Shown here: piece by piece, positions 1 through 12,962 of the stretch
Layout: each line of letters opens with the position of its first letter
How positions within the stretch are numbered: position 1 is the stretch's first letter
Translations under genes and position numbers: made by a program
Notes under the pieces: model-generated
What the model was told of the DNA's origin: nothing
What the model saw: the letters and a program-made list of their open reading frames with translations, nothing else
Database searches by the model: none
Assembly (NCBI GenBank): GCA_022559845.1
Contig: JAHNEJ010001346.1
Span: forward strand, 62,001 to 126,000
Direction of reading: 5' to 3'
Source: Amorphophallus konjac
Taxonomy: Eukaryota > Streptophyta > Magnoliopsida > Alismatales > Araceae
Length of the DNA: 64,000 nt

Positions 1-40
1 TCCGAAATTACGCATCTACAGGTAGCACGGCGGGGGCGAC

Positions 41-2691
41 CACTACTAGAAAAAGTGAGATTTCAGACGGCCATATTCCGTCTAAAATCCGTCTAAAAAT
101 TCGTCACAAAACACCTTTGTAACGGATTTCAGACGGAGTCGGCCGTCACATATTCTGGGTTATAAATTTCGAACAGTTTAATTAATCCGTCACAAATTGT
201 GTCTGAAATTTCACACGGAATGTTTTCCGTGTGTAGTACTGTCTGAAATTCTGTATGTAGTTGCATATTTCAGACAGTATTTCAGATAGAAATTAATACG
301 TCACAAATTTCAGAAGAAAATTTCTGTCACAATTAATACGGCGTGCGGCGCGACAGGCCGAGCGACGACAACAAATGTGGCCTGGGAGAGGAGGGTAGAC
401 GCGACGGCGATGATGATAGCAGTGGACGTGCAGTGGGGACGACGGACGCGACAGGCATAATGGCGGGCCGGCGACGGCAGGATCATCGCCGGTGGTCACG
501 ACTAGAGAGAGAGAGAGAGAGAGAGGGAGAATTGATTTTTCGCCCAAGGATATTAGGAATTTTGCGACGGATAATATCCAACGCATTTTTGACGTAATGT
601 CATTTGCTTTGGCATGAAATGAAGTTTGATTAGCAATGAAAATGAATTCCATCGCTAATCCATCTCTAAACCTTTACTACTATCTTATAATTACTTTAAT
701 AATAAATATAATTATAATTTAAATATGTAATAATTATTTTTAACTTAATAGTCTTTGTAAAATAAAAATATATTAAAAATCAATAAAATAAATAGAAATT
801 GTAATAGTCTAAAATTTGTACATTTTCAATTAGAATGGGTTATGCTTTAAATAATAATAAATAAAATAAACAAATATTATCAATAGTGTAAACTTAGTTA
901 CTACTATTTAATAATTAATATAATAATAAATATATAAATAATTTAATAATTATTATAATAATGGTTCGATTTAAGCTTTATCAAAATCTAGCCATTGATT
1001 GATTGAAAGTTGATCAAGATCCAATTATATGATTAATTTACTCTCGATCGAAATTTGACTCTCGCAATTTAGTTTGATAAATATCTAATCGTTGGATTTA
1101 AGTTTGATCAAAATTTGATCGACCATTGAATTTGCTATGAATTGAAATTTGACCGTTAGATTCAAGATTTGATTGTTGGATTCGCTCCGGATCAAAATCT
1201 GACAGTTAGTAAGTTTCATGATCTGACTATTAAATTTGCTCCGATAATAAATCCGACTATTGGATTTAAATTTGATTAAGATCTAACTCTTGAATTTACT
1301 CCTCATCAAAATTTGACTGTTGAATTTAAGTTTGATCAAGATTTGATCGTTGGATTTAAGTTTGATCAACATCTGATTAACCGTTAGATTTTACTCCTGA
1401 TCGAAATTTGACCGTTAGATTTAAGATCTAACCGTTGGACTCACTCTCGATCAAAATCTGATCATTGGATTTAAATTTGATCTCAAGATCTGACTATTAG
1501 ATTTACTCTTCACAGAAAATTTGACGGTTAGATTTAAGTTTGATTAAGATCTGACTATTAAATTTATTTTTCATTGAAATCTAACTGTTGGATTTAAATG
1601 ATCAAGATACGTCTATTGGATTTGCTCCTGATATATAAATCTTATGAAGATTCGACGACGAGGAGCCGAAGGGATGCTCTTCCCCTTCTCTTATCGCATA
1701 GACATTCTCAACTTTCCTCTTCTTATTACACCACAAGTAGTTCAGAGTTCCATACACGAACCCAGAAGAAGAAAAAGAGGAAGGATAGACAAAAATGGGA
1801 GGCAAGTGAGTTCTTCCACTGGTCCCGACTCTCCCCCTTCCCTCTGTGAGCGTGGCGACATCACTCCTCATTCGACATCACCCTCTCTCTACAACCGACC
1901 TGTCTCATCCAAGTAGCTCCTCTTCCTCTACCCACACGACAATAAAATGACTTGATTTCTTTCCTACTGTGTGCGTCCTTTTTCTGATGATGGAAATGAT
2001 GACGAGGAACATTTCTAGTGTCTATCAATTGATTCCCCAATCCACTAAATTTGCAACGGATAATTTTTCGTCGCAATATCAGTCTCTAAATTTTTAACGG
2101 ATCATTTTCTGCCACAATGTATGTCGCTAAACTTGTTGCGAATAATTTTCCGTCTCAATATCCATCACTGAATTGATGACGGAATATTTTCGTCGTAACA
2201 TCTGTCTCTGAATTGACGATGAAATTTTTTCATCGCAATATTTGTCTCTAAATCTGTGACATATTATGACAGAAAATCCATCGTATTATTTCGATAGAAA
2301 AGACGATGGAAAGGGATGTCTGAAATTTGTCTCTAATTTCACGATGGATATTGTGACAACAATTATCCGTTGTAGAATTATTTATTATTGTGACATAATT
2401 TTTGCATCTCAAATTCATCACTAAATTGTGACAAAATTTGTGATAGAAAATTTTCCATTGTAAACTTATCTATTACTGCAATGAAATTCTTTTCCATCAC
2501 CATCCATCGTAAAGTTGAGATAGATGTTTTTGCGACGGAAGAATCCGTAGTGAATCGAACTCTAACATGACATAAAAAATTATTTACCTACATTAGCGAC
2601 AGATACACTGTTCGACACTAATATGTCACTAATTAGTGACAAAAAATATATTGTAAAATTTCATCATTGACGTCACTTTTTTTTTGTAATG
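41..2691. mobile_element. Probable non-autonomous CACTA-like element (GACGG-type)
   Basis: The left end reads CACTACTAGAAAAAGTGAG from 41. The right end, read on the minus strand from 2691, is CATTACAAAAAAAAAGTGAC, so both carry an A-rich tract followed by GTGA; the right end would have a C-to-T change in the CACTA motif. Both flanks are packed with short motifs of the type CCGTC, GACGGA and TTTCAGACGG in both orientations, as expected of CACTA subterminal repeats. No transposase reading frame is visible. The interior holds a GC-rich piece with a (GA)n run near 504-523, AT-rich DNA to about 960, a degenerate array (965-1640) and a GC-rich stretch near 1640-1930. The 3-bp flanks do not match (GAC and TTT), so the two ends could belong to different elements. 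Confidence 0.45.
965..1640. repeat. Degenerate array of GACCGTTGGATT-type repeats
   Basis: About 20 imperfect copies of a short phrase resembling TTTGATCAAGATCTGACCGTTGGATT run head to tail, with a half-period near 30 bp and a fuller period near 60 bp (phrases with TTGCTCC alternate with phrases with TTTAAG). Similar phrases occur in the opposite orientation at 20992-21175. No coding potential is seen. Confidence 0.6.
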
Positions 2692-5229
2692 TTTGGTTCT
2701 TTATTTGGCCTAAATATATATTTCATTTACATTTATGATCCTAATATATTTTTGTTTAAATTATGTTATCATTTAAAACACTCAAAACATGGTCCTTTCA
2801 TAGTAGGGGTCTAAAAATAAGTCTTTTTTTTGCCAACTCTCATATGCATTAATTTTCTAAGATATAGCACTCACTCCACACCCATCTTCAGTCCCTGAAT
2901 AGGGGTTTGAAACCCCAAACCCCAGAAGGTAATTCCCCATCATGCTTTGTTTTATTGCACTTATATATGGATTTGATGCTATGCTCTTTTCAAATGCTAA
3001 TGGATTCTTAGTTTTATCTGTGGTGTTTATTCTCATCCGTGGGAAGGTTGAATAAGGGAACACGGAGGGAGGACCTCTTCCACTAGCCAATTGGTGGGTG
3101 AGGAGTTAAAACATCCATGGTTTTCCACTCCATTTAGGGTTCAAGTGTGTGATCTCTTCCTTCACTTTGGCGCTCTTTGAAAACGGAATAGGCAAAAGAT
3201 CGATGTGACATGAGGTGTGGCGCATATGTAAAGAGAAATCTTATGAGAGTTTGTGTGCCTTCTTTCTTGCACACCAAGAAGGTATGCATCAAGTATATGT
3301 TTCTCTTCCTTGTTTGCTGGCAGTCCAAACTGGGTAAGTGTTTGGCTAGTGCAGTTCTGCTAGGTGGTGAAGGGTGTCAATGGTCCATTGGGCCGACTCT
3401 TGTGTTGAGATCAGCCCCCAGCTAGCCCAGTAATGATATGCAATTCTTGTAGTGTCATCATAATGAGACAGTCTGGACGTTTTTCATACAGACAGGGGGG
3501 AAAAATCATAATATTTTTCATCATGCCTTTTGCTTTTGATCACGTGGTAAGTTGGAGGGAAGAACATGCAAACTATTATATGGTTGCGCCCGGCTGTGCA
3601 AACCATGGATCCCAGATCCCAGATGTGCTCTTGAACTGGTCTGGTTGCCCGGCTCATTGTGGAGCGTCAACGGGCGACGACTCGACCCAAGTCCACCCGA
3701 GTCAGATCGACCCATACGTATGATACCAGGTGGTGCATGCCCGGGTCGGTCTGACCTGCGGCCGGGTCGACAAACCTTATGCAAAATTAATTGACACATT
3801 CTCCAGCACAGCTTAATATATATGGAAATGTGTGATGCGAATGGGATGATTGGGCTCGCCTTGGTAAGTTGCAATAATTTAATTTATTTCATGGGGAGTT
3901 TTTCTGCTTCAAGTCCTGGATGGCCTGATGGCACCAGGGAAAAGAATAAAAGGAGCATGCATCTATATATAACTCTGTGCATACTTCATTTAGCTCAGGG
4001 CATGCAATAAAATTGTAAGTTGGATGTATATAATTGGCTACACAACATTAATGATAGTATGTTAATACCTGAATCGGCTGCTAAGTTGTTTCGAACCATG
4101 TGTTACTTGGCATATGACAAGTGTGGCTCCTGGCCGGGGTTAAGTGCAGTTTCAATGATGTTTCTATGTGTTTCCCCACACCCCCTCCCTAATGTTTTGG
4201 GTCTATCAAGTGTTTCATTCTCTGTGGAATAGACTCTAGAGCATCAGATATATACTTTGCTATATATTGAAGAAGCATCTTCATGTTCTCATGATCATTA
4301 TTTCTCACCTTTCTTTTTCTTCCACATGGGATTTGAATGGATGTACGTACTAGGTGGATATATGCTTGCATCATATCTTGCATACATTGTGGCACCAAAA
4401 CATAATTTGTACATAAGATGGCCTAACTTACAGTGTAGGAACTCCATGTTGCAGTGTCGCTTTCTATTCAGAATTGCAAACAGTGGGACTGGCTCTGCGA
4501 CCTAATTAATTAATAGATGAGGCCATCCTTGTCGTAAAATAGAAAAAAAAACAAAAGCCTTCTTGTACACTTTGCCATGAAGCCTTCTTGTATACTTTGC
4601 CATGTTGACAATTGATGAGCTGTAAATGCATTCGAAGGGAACATACGGACACAAGAATGTACATGCATGAGGATGTTCATAGCGTGGGCATGCACATGAG
4701 GATGTTCATGTACATGCATGTGAAGATGTTGATAGCATGAGCCGAACCCGAATGATTACCATATGACTGGTGCAATTGAACGAATGAGGTGAAGTCTGAG
4801 AAAGTCCATCTCTGATACAATGTTAAAGGTCTGAACTCTAACCTAAAACATAGATATTGAGTTGAGTGAATCTTCGATAGATAAGAAGGGAGCCGTCCAC
4901 AAATTTTTCGATGTGAGACTAAATCTCAACAGTAGGGATATCTAGAATAGACAATGCTAAGTACTTCTTAATGATGGTATGTCATAGGCCATCGTACGTC
5001 CCTTGAGTTTCAGACCATGTTAAGGGAGAAGAGCTCAGACAACTCTCTGGTCACCCCTGGTTTTGTGTTACACCTAATCCACATCCTGTACTTCTGACCC
5101 CATTTCTGTATATATCCCTTATCTTCTGGGGGCGCAACCCCTAAATCTTATCGGGCCCGTGCAAAGGGAATGGAGTCCAGGAGACCAATTCCATGCTGCA
5201 TGTTCTTTCCCAGCGGAGTCTTCAAATTA
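2692..5229. other. Intergenic stretch without recognisable gene
   Basis: Mixed-composition DNA. The open frames here are short and lack recognisable domains. Around 4620-4740 there is a loose repetition of phrases like GGATGTTCATG. The stretch at 4790-5000 looks like dispersed repeat remnant, but I cannot classify it. Confidence 0.4.
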
Positions 5230-5527
5230 GGGTGCATTTGGAAATATGTGTGAGAAGAGATGAATTTTGATGTGGGAGATTATGAAACATGTGGATCCCA
5301 CTCCAATGATTAGAATCTACTTGTTCTTTTAAAAATCCCACTAAAAGGAGCTTTTAAATTTGAGAGAAAAGACATTTATTGTTCCTATCTCTCTTTAACC
5401 TTAAGAATCCACTTTTAAAATGAGAGACCAACTTTTTGAGTATTAATGTGTTTATCTCTCACAAAGAACTTTTCAATGATTGGAAGCTACTTTCATAACC
5501 CACTCCATTGGAGTGTCAAATGCGCCC
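5230..5527. mobile_element. Tourist-like MITE (PIF/Harbinger type)
   Basis: A 298-bp element starts GGGTGCATTTG and ends CAAATGCGCCC, giving 11-bp terminal inverted repeats with one mismatch. It is flanked on both sides by TTA (5227-5229 and 5528-5530), the three-base target duplication typical of PIF/Harbinger-related Tourist MITEs. The interior has no coding capacity and includes subterminal phrases such as CCACTCCA-ATGATT in opposite orientations. It would have to be mobilised by a transposase encoded elsewhere. Confidence 0.82.
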
Positions 5528-6507
5528 TTAGTTAAATTTGGTGACATCATGCTATTAAAAATTCTAAATTTTATTGATCACACGGCTCTTGGGAAGTGCA
5601 AATGGGCCGGCCTTTTCACCTTCGTCAGCCCATTAAGGTTAGGTTCTGAAGGTGGTTCCTTATAGCCCATGGTTGAAGGCCCACCAACAACTTCAGAGCA
5701 CATTCGCGTGGCCCGCCTGGTTTTAGATGGGTGCCTGGAGATGGAGAACTCAGGATTGTGATCGCTTGCTGGAAGTGGGCCCAGCTTTTAGAGGAAGGGA
5801 AACATTTGTGTACTATTTGTGATGAGTTCTAAGCTTTTCAAATGCTTTTCTTCTTTTAATTGAGTAACAATGAATAGTTGTTCCCTTGAATATTAATTAA
5901 GATCACCTTGCTGGCAACCTAGATGTTTGTTTGCACATACTCACTATTAATGAATAAATGTATTCTTCCATCTATCCCCCCGTAATCTTCGATTTTCACA
6001 TGATACCTTTGGTTTGCATGAATTGTAAAAAATTCCCATGAATAATCTAAATAATTACAGTTATATCGTCCCGTAACTTAAGTGCAGTTTAAATGTTGAA
6101 ATGATGAATTTGTAATTGAACAGAGTTTTATAAGGATTTTATGATATCACATGGTTTTAAGGGTAATTTTAGTTTTTTCACATCTATTATAAATTTTTCT
6201 AGTATTTATATGGAATATTCTTCCAAAGTTAATATCAGAAAGATTGGACGTGTATGAATGCAACTATTTGCATGTATATATTCAAGGGTATTCTTGACAA
6301 TTCTTGTAAATCAGAGAAATAACGCAAAAACCAAAGATTACTGGGGTATCTATAAAAAAATCCCACGAATAAACTGGACTTTTGGGAAGCTTTCTTATGA
6401 TCATGTTCTGAAGTTTTGCACCGGAAATTAAACCTGAGTTGAACAAACGACTGAATGAGAAGCATCTTGTTATCATAGCACATTAACCCACCATGGCCGA
6501 ATGGCAG
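5528..6507. other. Intergenic stretch, no gene seen
   Basis: AT-rich DNA with only short, featureless open frames and no RNA gene recognised. Confidence 0.4.
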
Positions 6508-7109
6508 GAGTCAAAACTCGCATCTTCCCCCTGGAAAGGAGTAGTTTTATCATTCAAACATGTCCACACTTTCTTGATTTGCGATACGCGCAGACATATG
6601 TGCACACATATAGCACAGATAGGCTATATCATAAGTGCTTGGATTGAACCCGAGGTGTGTCTCAGGTGGTTCACCATCTCCCGTCACAATGGAGAGATCG
6701 TGGGCTCGATTCTGTTCTTCAACATGCGGAGCAAGATCACTCACCCGAATCATTCGCGAATGTCTAGCTCTTGGTTACCAAGATCACCCGCCTCCAATTC
6801 ATAAAAAAGAGTCAAAACTCGCATCTTCCCCCTGGAAAGGAGTAGTTTTATCATTCAAACATGTCCACACTTTCTTAATTTGCGATACGCGCAGACATAT
6901 GTGCACACATATAGCACAGATATGTTATATCATAAGTGCTTGGATTGAACCCGAGGTGTGTCACGGTGGTTCACCATCTCCCGTCACAATGGCGAGATCG
7001 TGGGCTCGATTCTGTTCTTCAACGTGCGGAGCAAGATCACTCACCCAAATCATTCGCGAATGTCTAGCTGTTGGTTACCAAGATCACCCGCCTCCGATTC
7101 ATAAAAAAA
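6508..7109 (+). repeat. 301-bp tandem duplication with SINE-like features
   Basis: Two copies (6508-6808 and 6809-7109) are nearly identical, with about a dozen differences by eye. Each ends in an ATAAAAAA tail. About 150 bp before each tail lie a box-A-like TGTCTCAGGTG and, some 40 bases later, a box-B-like GCTCGATTC, each with one mismatch to the Pol III promoter consensus. The box-to-tail length (about 155 bp) suits a plant tRNA-derived SINE. An open frame running through both copies is a product of the duplication rather than a gene. The SINE reading is inference; the duplication is seen directly. Confidence 0.6.
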
Positions 7110-7111
7110 GA

Positions 7112-7190
7112 ATGTGGAGTGAAAGCTTCGAACCCTAGTTCTCTCGTTCCTTCGCTGTATCCACTCCGATCCAATACCACTGGGCCATGT
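7112..7190 (-). repeat. tRNA-like SINE head or decayed tRNA-like sequence
   Basis: On the minus strand a sequence matching box A exactly (TGGCCCAGTGG, 7087-7177 region at 7177-7187) is followed about 45 bases later by a box B match (GTTCGAAGC, 7125-7133). A run of seven T follows at about 7102-7108, which could end Pol III transcription. I could not fold a convincing cloverleaf, so a SINE head is more likely than a working tRNA gene. Confidence 0.4.
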
Positions 7191-8069
7191 CATAAGAAAA
7201 AATGTTTAAAAATAAATGTGTCTTGATCATATTTTTGCAAGACCGGATACTATTATCTCTTCATGTGATGGAATTGTTTTCTGTTTTGATGGGGAATGTA
7301 ACTCATGAGTTGTGATATTTGCCACAGGGTGGAGTGTGACCTGCCAATTAAGCTATAGGTTAATTCGAAGGTGGGGTCTGCCGTTGAAACGAAGAGAGGA
7401 TTCGGTACACAGACTGCACAACTGCGCTGCTTCCTTTGGGACGTTGTTGGAAGGTTGCGCCCACCTGCCATTCTTCGAGGGCGTGCAACATTCTCTGTTG
7501 GTGTGCATCTAGTGTGGGGGTCCCGTACGTCTTCAACACCCGTGAGGCCTCCAAACCGAGGATTCCATCGTCACTGGGTTCTGATCATAGCAATGGGACC
7601 ACGCGAGGTTGAGAACCTCTGTTAATTGAGTTTGGAAGGAAGATCGATGAGGCCAACCAGCTGAATAGAAGAAAAAAAAAAGGGAAAGGGGGGTTGGGAA
7701 GGTTAAGTATAATAGGGTGTATGGTTGTAGTTTTTAACCTCTTTTTTATTTCAAAATAAAAATTAAGAATGGACAGTCTACTTAATCACGTTTGATAAGA
7801 CTCTTTGATTTTTGAGGATAAAATTTCATCCAATTGTAATTTCTCATAAAATAAAAATAACTATTTTCATATTTTTTAAGAGAGTCGCGACATCTCTCTC
7901 CCTCGTTGTTCTACCTCCAAAACACATACGCCTAGTCTCAACTAGCAAATCACAAATTAACCATATTTTCCCACATCATTTTTATTCCCCCGTTGATTCC
8001 ATGTGTGCCCTCGAACAGTGGCGATCGATAGCGACATATTTTTTTTCCCCCTCTAATCAGTGGCTATCT
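7191..8069. other. Intergenic stretch, no gene seen
   Basis: There are short open frames around 7312-7625 but no recognisable domain. An A-rich and G-rich tract lies near 7668-7700. Confidence 0.4.
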
Positions 8070-8856
8070 ATACTAATATTAAATAGGGTTTTTTGCATCG
8101 AAACTATTGTTAGACGTGAATTTGTAAAAAAACAACTGAAAATATATTAGCAGACATATCACTACGTAAATTCTAATTGTGTAAAAATATCATCATCGTA
8201 ACTACGCGTTACTAGCCGTGATATTAATCGCATAGTCAATTTTAACCGGACCTGTAAAAATATCAACTTACCCTCAAATAAAAAATATATATATAAAACT
8301 CCCTCCCCCTCTACCAATGTCCTTGCCGAACCCCCTCTCCATCCGTAATGCCCACCAGACTCTCTCCCCATCACCTGTGTTACCGGAGCCCCCTCCCTCT
8401 CCACAGTGGGCAGTTGTCGGCCCTTGATAGGAAGGGAGGATGGGGAAGGAAGAAGGGAGGCTCGATGGGGACTTTGTGGGTGAGCAGAGGGTGAGATAGA
8501 AGAGGAAGAAGGAGGGGGAGGAAAGAAGGGGGGCTCGATGGGGGAGGAAGAAGAGAGAGAAGTCATGGAGTGGCATAGGGAGGGGACCACGGCGGCAGGC
8601 AGAGGCGAGGGCGGCTTCAACGGCTGAGGTAGCGGCAGCTTCGTCTCTCTCTCTCTCTCACACAGGCGCATAGGGTTCCGGTGGGGTAGGGGCGAGGGGG
8701 GCATCTAGGAGTGAGAGAGAGTGAGGGGAGCGACAAGAGAGCGGGTGGGCTGTCGGGGGAGGGGAAGAGAGAGAGGAGTGTGTCGGAGGGGAGAGTGAGA
8801 GTGAGAGTGAGAGAGGGGATGGGCAGAAGATTTGTTATCTTTTTAAGTTTTAACCT

Positions 8857-8902
8857 TAAAGTTGCTCCATGTGGGAGCGACTTTAGGCATGGAGCAACTT
8901 TA
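8857..8902. repeat. Perfect 15-bp inverted repeat
   Basis: TAAAGTTGCTCCATG at 8857-8871 is the exact reverse complement of 8888-8902, with a 16-base spacer containing GGGAGCGACTTTAGG. A related phrase, GGAGCGACTTC, recurs at about 8927. It could form a stem-loop; no function is evident. Confidence 0.7.
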
Positions 8903-8929
8903 GGCCGAAGTCGATCCTACACGGAGCGA

Positions 8930-9800
8930 CTTCCTCTTCCCTCCCCTCCCCCCTCTCTGTATCACACCCTCTCTCTCCCTTCTCCCCTTCGGCACCCTCC
9001 CCCAACCCATCCCCGCTACTCTCTCTCTCTCTCTCTCCCTTCTCCGCCTTCGAGACCCACCCCCTCTCCCCGCCACTCTCTCTCTCTCTCTTGTCTTTCC
9101 CTGTATCACTCTCTTTCTCTCCCTTCTCCCCTCCGGCACCCTCCCCCTCCCTATCCCCGCCGCTCTCTCTCTCTCCCTTCTCCACCTCTAGCACCCACTC
9201 CTCCCCGCCGCTCTATCCTCTGTCTCTAACGTACCCTCTCGTCTTTCTCTATATCACACACACCCTCTCTCCCTTCTCGCCTTCAGCACCATCCCCCTCC
9301 CCATATCCGCTGCTCTCTCTCTCTCTCCCTTCTCCGCCTTCGACACCCACCCCCTCCCCGCCGCTCTCTATCTCTCCCGTCTCTATGTCTCTCGTCTCTC
9401 TCTCCCTTCTCCCCCTCCAGCACCCCTCCCCGCCACTCTCTCTCTCTCTCCCACTTCTAACCCTCCCATCTTTCTCTATATCACTTTCTTTCTCTCCCTT
9501 CTCCCCTCCAACACCATCCCCATCCTTGCTGCTCTCTCTCTCCCTTATCGACCTCCGACACCCAACCCCTCCCCGTCGCTCTCTCTTTCCCGTCTCTAAC
9601 CTTCTCGTCTTTCTCTGTATCACACACACACTCTCTCTCTCTCTCCCTTCTCCCCTTCGGCACCCTCCCCCTCCCGATTTTAGCTGCTCTCTCTCTCTCT
9701 CTCCCTTCTCCGCCTCTGTTTCTCATCCCCTCCCCGCCGCTCTCTCTCTCTATCTCCCATCTCTATTCCTCTTGTCTCTCTCTCTCTCTCTAAATCTTTG
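8930..9800. repeat. CT-rich minisatellite array
   Basis: Roughly ten imperfect units of 60-90 bp, each a (CT)n run followed by CCCTTCTCC-C-TTCG/CC-CACCC and CCCTCCCCGCCG. One further unit-like piece sits at 13193-13320 beyond the solo LTR, so the LTR inserted into the array's right end. Open frames on both strands are Ser/Leu/Pro or Arg/Glu low-complexity artefacts. Confidence 0.7.
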
Positions 9801-9824
9801 TCCAGATACCGACGCCGGAGGGGG

Positions 9825-9829
9825 AGACC
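9825..9829. repeat. Target-site duplication AGACC, left
   Basis: AGACC directly precedes TGTAACG at 9830 and recurs directly after the LTR at 13188-13192. Confidence 0.85.
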
Positions 9830-11814
9830 TGTAACGACCCGAGAATCCGATTACCGGGAAGGCCCGATAACCCGAGACTTGCACCGCCGCCCACGAGCCG
9901 GGAGGCCTCGGAAGGGTTAGAAGGAGTGTGGAGGCACAAAGAAATAGGAAATAAAGCAGGACAACGCAACAATTAACAGAAATAAATAAACAACTACAAC
10001 AGAGTCCAGTCCAATAGAAAGTACAGTCTAAAGCAGTAAAGCGTACCACATGCCAAGTGAACACTCGGCCCGGCAAGCTGGCAACTGAGAACCTCCGCTC
10101 CGCACCCTCGAACCACGAGGAAGAACCGTTACACCTGAAAAGTAGGGAATGAGTCTCCAAAACAGAGACTCAGCAGGGATCCCGCGGAACCCCAACCGGA
10201 AACAACGGCGATAGCGGAAAGGAAGCTACAACTACAGCAGGAACAGCAAACCGGTGGCCGGTCAAAACTCGGCACTACAGCTACTCCTACTGCAAGAAGG
10301 CAGACCTCGATCACACAGTCGAAGCTACCGAACCACGCTAGTACCACCTACCGAAGTAAGAACACACGGCAACCACGCCGTAGAGGCCTGTCCCTCGGAC
10401 ACAGCCGACCTGGACACGTTGTCCAAGGTGCAACCCCGACCACCCGATCGCGGGCACCGCACAACAAGACCCAACCTCGGTAAAGCCACTAGTACTAATC
10501 TCACGGCGCAAGAACCGACACACGCGCCAAGGTGAAACAACCGAAAACTCAACGGTCGACACGACCGAAAACCCGAAGGTCAAAGACACAGAGACTGACA
10601 GTCTGTCACTCCGTACTCGACCGGAGTACCACCCACTAGAAGCACAGCCGGTAGCGTCCCCTGACGTCTTACACCGCACCGCAGGTGAACCGCCTGACGT
10701 GGTAGGTCCTACCCGAGGCGCGAACACCGTACAAGTAACCACAAACAAGTGACTAGCTGGGGTCACGCCCGTCGACGTGCGTCCATAGTCCCCAACCACG
10801 TGTGCACACACAGACCACGCGTCCTAGGTCTGGCCCTCTGACTGGTTTTCCCCCGCAGCCGGACTCTGGCTACGACGAGGGGCCCGACGGAAACCAGTCT
10901 AACCGTCCTCAGGGTAAGCCCATACACCACTCCTTGGTGCGACCAGCACACGCGTACTGGTAGGCTACGACTAGTGGAGGGTCACTGAAGGAGTAGACTC
11001 TCAACAGAAAACAACGTCCGAATCCGACGACGTACGGGGACCACCGCACGTACCGGCCCCGTCGCACGGTAACCACAGTCGGAGAAGAAACAGGACTTAC
11101 AGTCCACGGTCACGCACGCACCGTGCGTGAGAGTCGAGAAAACTCAAGTGGCGCTAAGCCACTGGACTCTAGACAGTCCGCTAGACGCACTACACCCAAC
11201 GGTCCTTGAGTCACAAGACTCGGGGTCAAGACCGTTGCACGCGACAGCACCAGGCCGTCAATCTAGTCCAATCTCTAGGTCTAAAACCACGGTAGCACGA
11301 GTACCGACACAACACACGAGCTGCCAAGACCATTCCCTTGGGAAGGGAACGCAAAGGACTAAGGCCACCCACACAGGCCACACGGAAAACATAGAAGCAC
11401 GATTCCCAAGGCAGCACACAAGCCGCCACGATGATTTCCCATCTTGAAGCAAGCGGGAAACCTCCAGCCCCAGGCCGGATAACTGGACTTGCAGTCCAAG
11501 ACCAACCACGTGGCCCACATGGGAATCGCCTTCCAAAGAAACTCACGGCATGCGGGGGACACCCCACCGCACACACACCGATACACGGTGACTCGATCGA
11601 GCGTAACACGAAGGCCCAGCACGCGAGAAGTCACCCGGACTCTCAACCCTACGGGCACGCTAAACGAGATAACACGGTCCTCCAGACACCCTCAAAACAC
11701 GGACACAGAAACCCACGGGTGTCAGGGACACTCACGAGACCGCAAGTCGGACAAGAAAACGAGGTTGCCACCCTCATGGGGCAACCAGGCAAGTGGCGGT
11801 CCACCCTTGGGCCG

Positions 11815-12415
11815 TCACAAGCATGTAACGGCCTGGTCCAGGCGCGTTACACGAAAGTAACGCGCTTCGCCCCATGCGTTACACACCAAAGCCAAAGAGG
11901 GATGTAACGCGCCTGGCCCAGCGCGTTACACGAATGTAACGCGCTTGCCCTGGTGCGTTACACGCCTCACGCTCCCAGCGTGAAGGCAGGATGTAACGCG
12001 CTTGCCCCAACGCGTTACACGGATGTAGCGCGTCTGGCCTGGCGCGTCACACACGCTGCCCTCCTCAACGGATAAAATAGCTCTGACGGCCCACCCTGGG
12101 CGCGTTACAAGCATGTAACGGTCCTGAGGGCACCGTCACACCCCCAGCCCTCAGTTGGGTAACAGGGAATGTGACGCACCCACCCTGGGGCGTCACAAGG
12201 CTGTGACGCGCCAGCCCTGGTGCGTCACACGCCTGACCTGAAAACCAACGGAAGAGACTCTAACGGTCTAGCCCTGGTGCGTCACAGCACCTGACGGTCT
12301 ATCGTGGGACCGTCACACCCACAGACCACCAAAGGCCAACAGAAGGGGGATGTAACGGCCCTGCCCAGGCGCGTTACACCAAGTGACGGCCACTGGAAGG
12401 ACCGTCACTTCCTTC
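11815..12415 (-). repeat. GC-rich hairpin array inside the solo LTR
   Basis: About a dozen consecutive short palindromes, spaced 35-50 bp, with stems of the type GTAACGCGC/GCGCGTTAC and drifting variants such as GTGACGCG/CGCGTCAC and GACGGTC/GACCGTC. Loops are mostly 8-14 bases and rich in CCTGGCCC-like phrases. The array lies some 540 bp downstream of the TATA-like site in LTR orientation, so it would fall in the transcribed leader. Confidence 0.75.
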
Positions 12416-12952
12416 CGAGAACGCTACGGCGGGAAATGACCCAAAACTCGTCCCACGCCCCCATACCTCCACAGGAGAGGGGGAAAACAAGGGGGAAGCT
12501 CCCCAGAAGCCCCTAACATGCATCTACGGCCTCGGATCGGCCTAAAACGCACTGAAACGAGAGATCGGCCCACAAGCCCTAAAACATGGGTTTTGCCCAA
12601 AAACCCCGATTCCATCCGCTCGGCTCACCACGGCCTACGAAACTCGCGGGAAAGGAAGTGCACGAGCTGGGGAACCATCACCCTACCTCCACCGAAGATT
12701 TCGCGCCCCGAGCTCACCGATCCGCGAAGAAACGCCGTGAAACCCTCGCCGGCTCGCGACCGCGCCACGAGCTCCCACGCGCCTCCACCGCCTCGATCCT
12801 CGCCCATCCTCGCCCGCGTCCTCACCCGCGCCACCTCCGCCTCGCCCCCGCCTCGCTCCGTCGGCCGCCGGAGAAGAGAGGGGAGAAAGAGGGCGTGAGA
12901 GAAGAGAGAGAGTGAGAAAGAGAGAATGAGAGGGGGGGAGAGGAAAGGGTTA

Positions 12953-12962
12953 GTATATATAG
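12953..12962 (-). promoter_or_regulatory. TATA-like site of the solo LTR
   Basis: CTATATATAC on the minus strand, 226 bp into the LTR, followed by GA/CT-rich leader sequence. Confidence 0.5.

Noticed and set aside
6635..7138. Open frame of 167 codons
   Set aside because: It simply runs through both copies of the 301-bp duplication; not protein-like.
9091..9834. Long open frame on the plus strand (247 codons)
   Set aside because: Ser/Leu/Pro low complexity caused by CT minisatellites; matching frames open on both strands and no domain.
11815..12415. CRISPR-like array
   Set aside because: Units are imperfect palindromes without constant repeats and unique spacers, inside a plant LTR.
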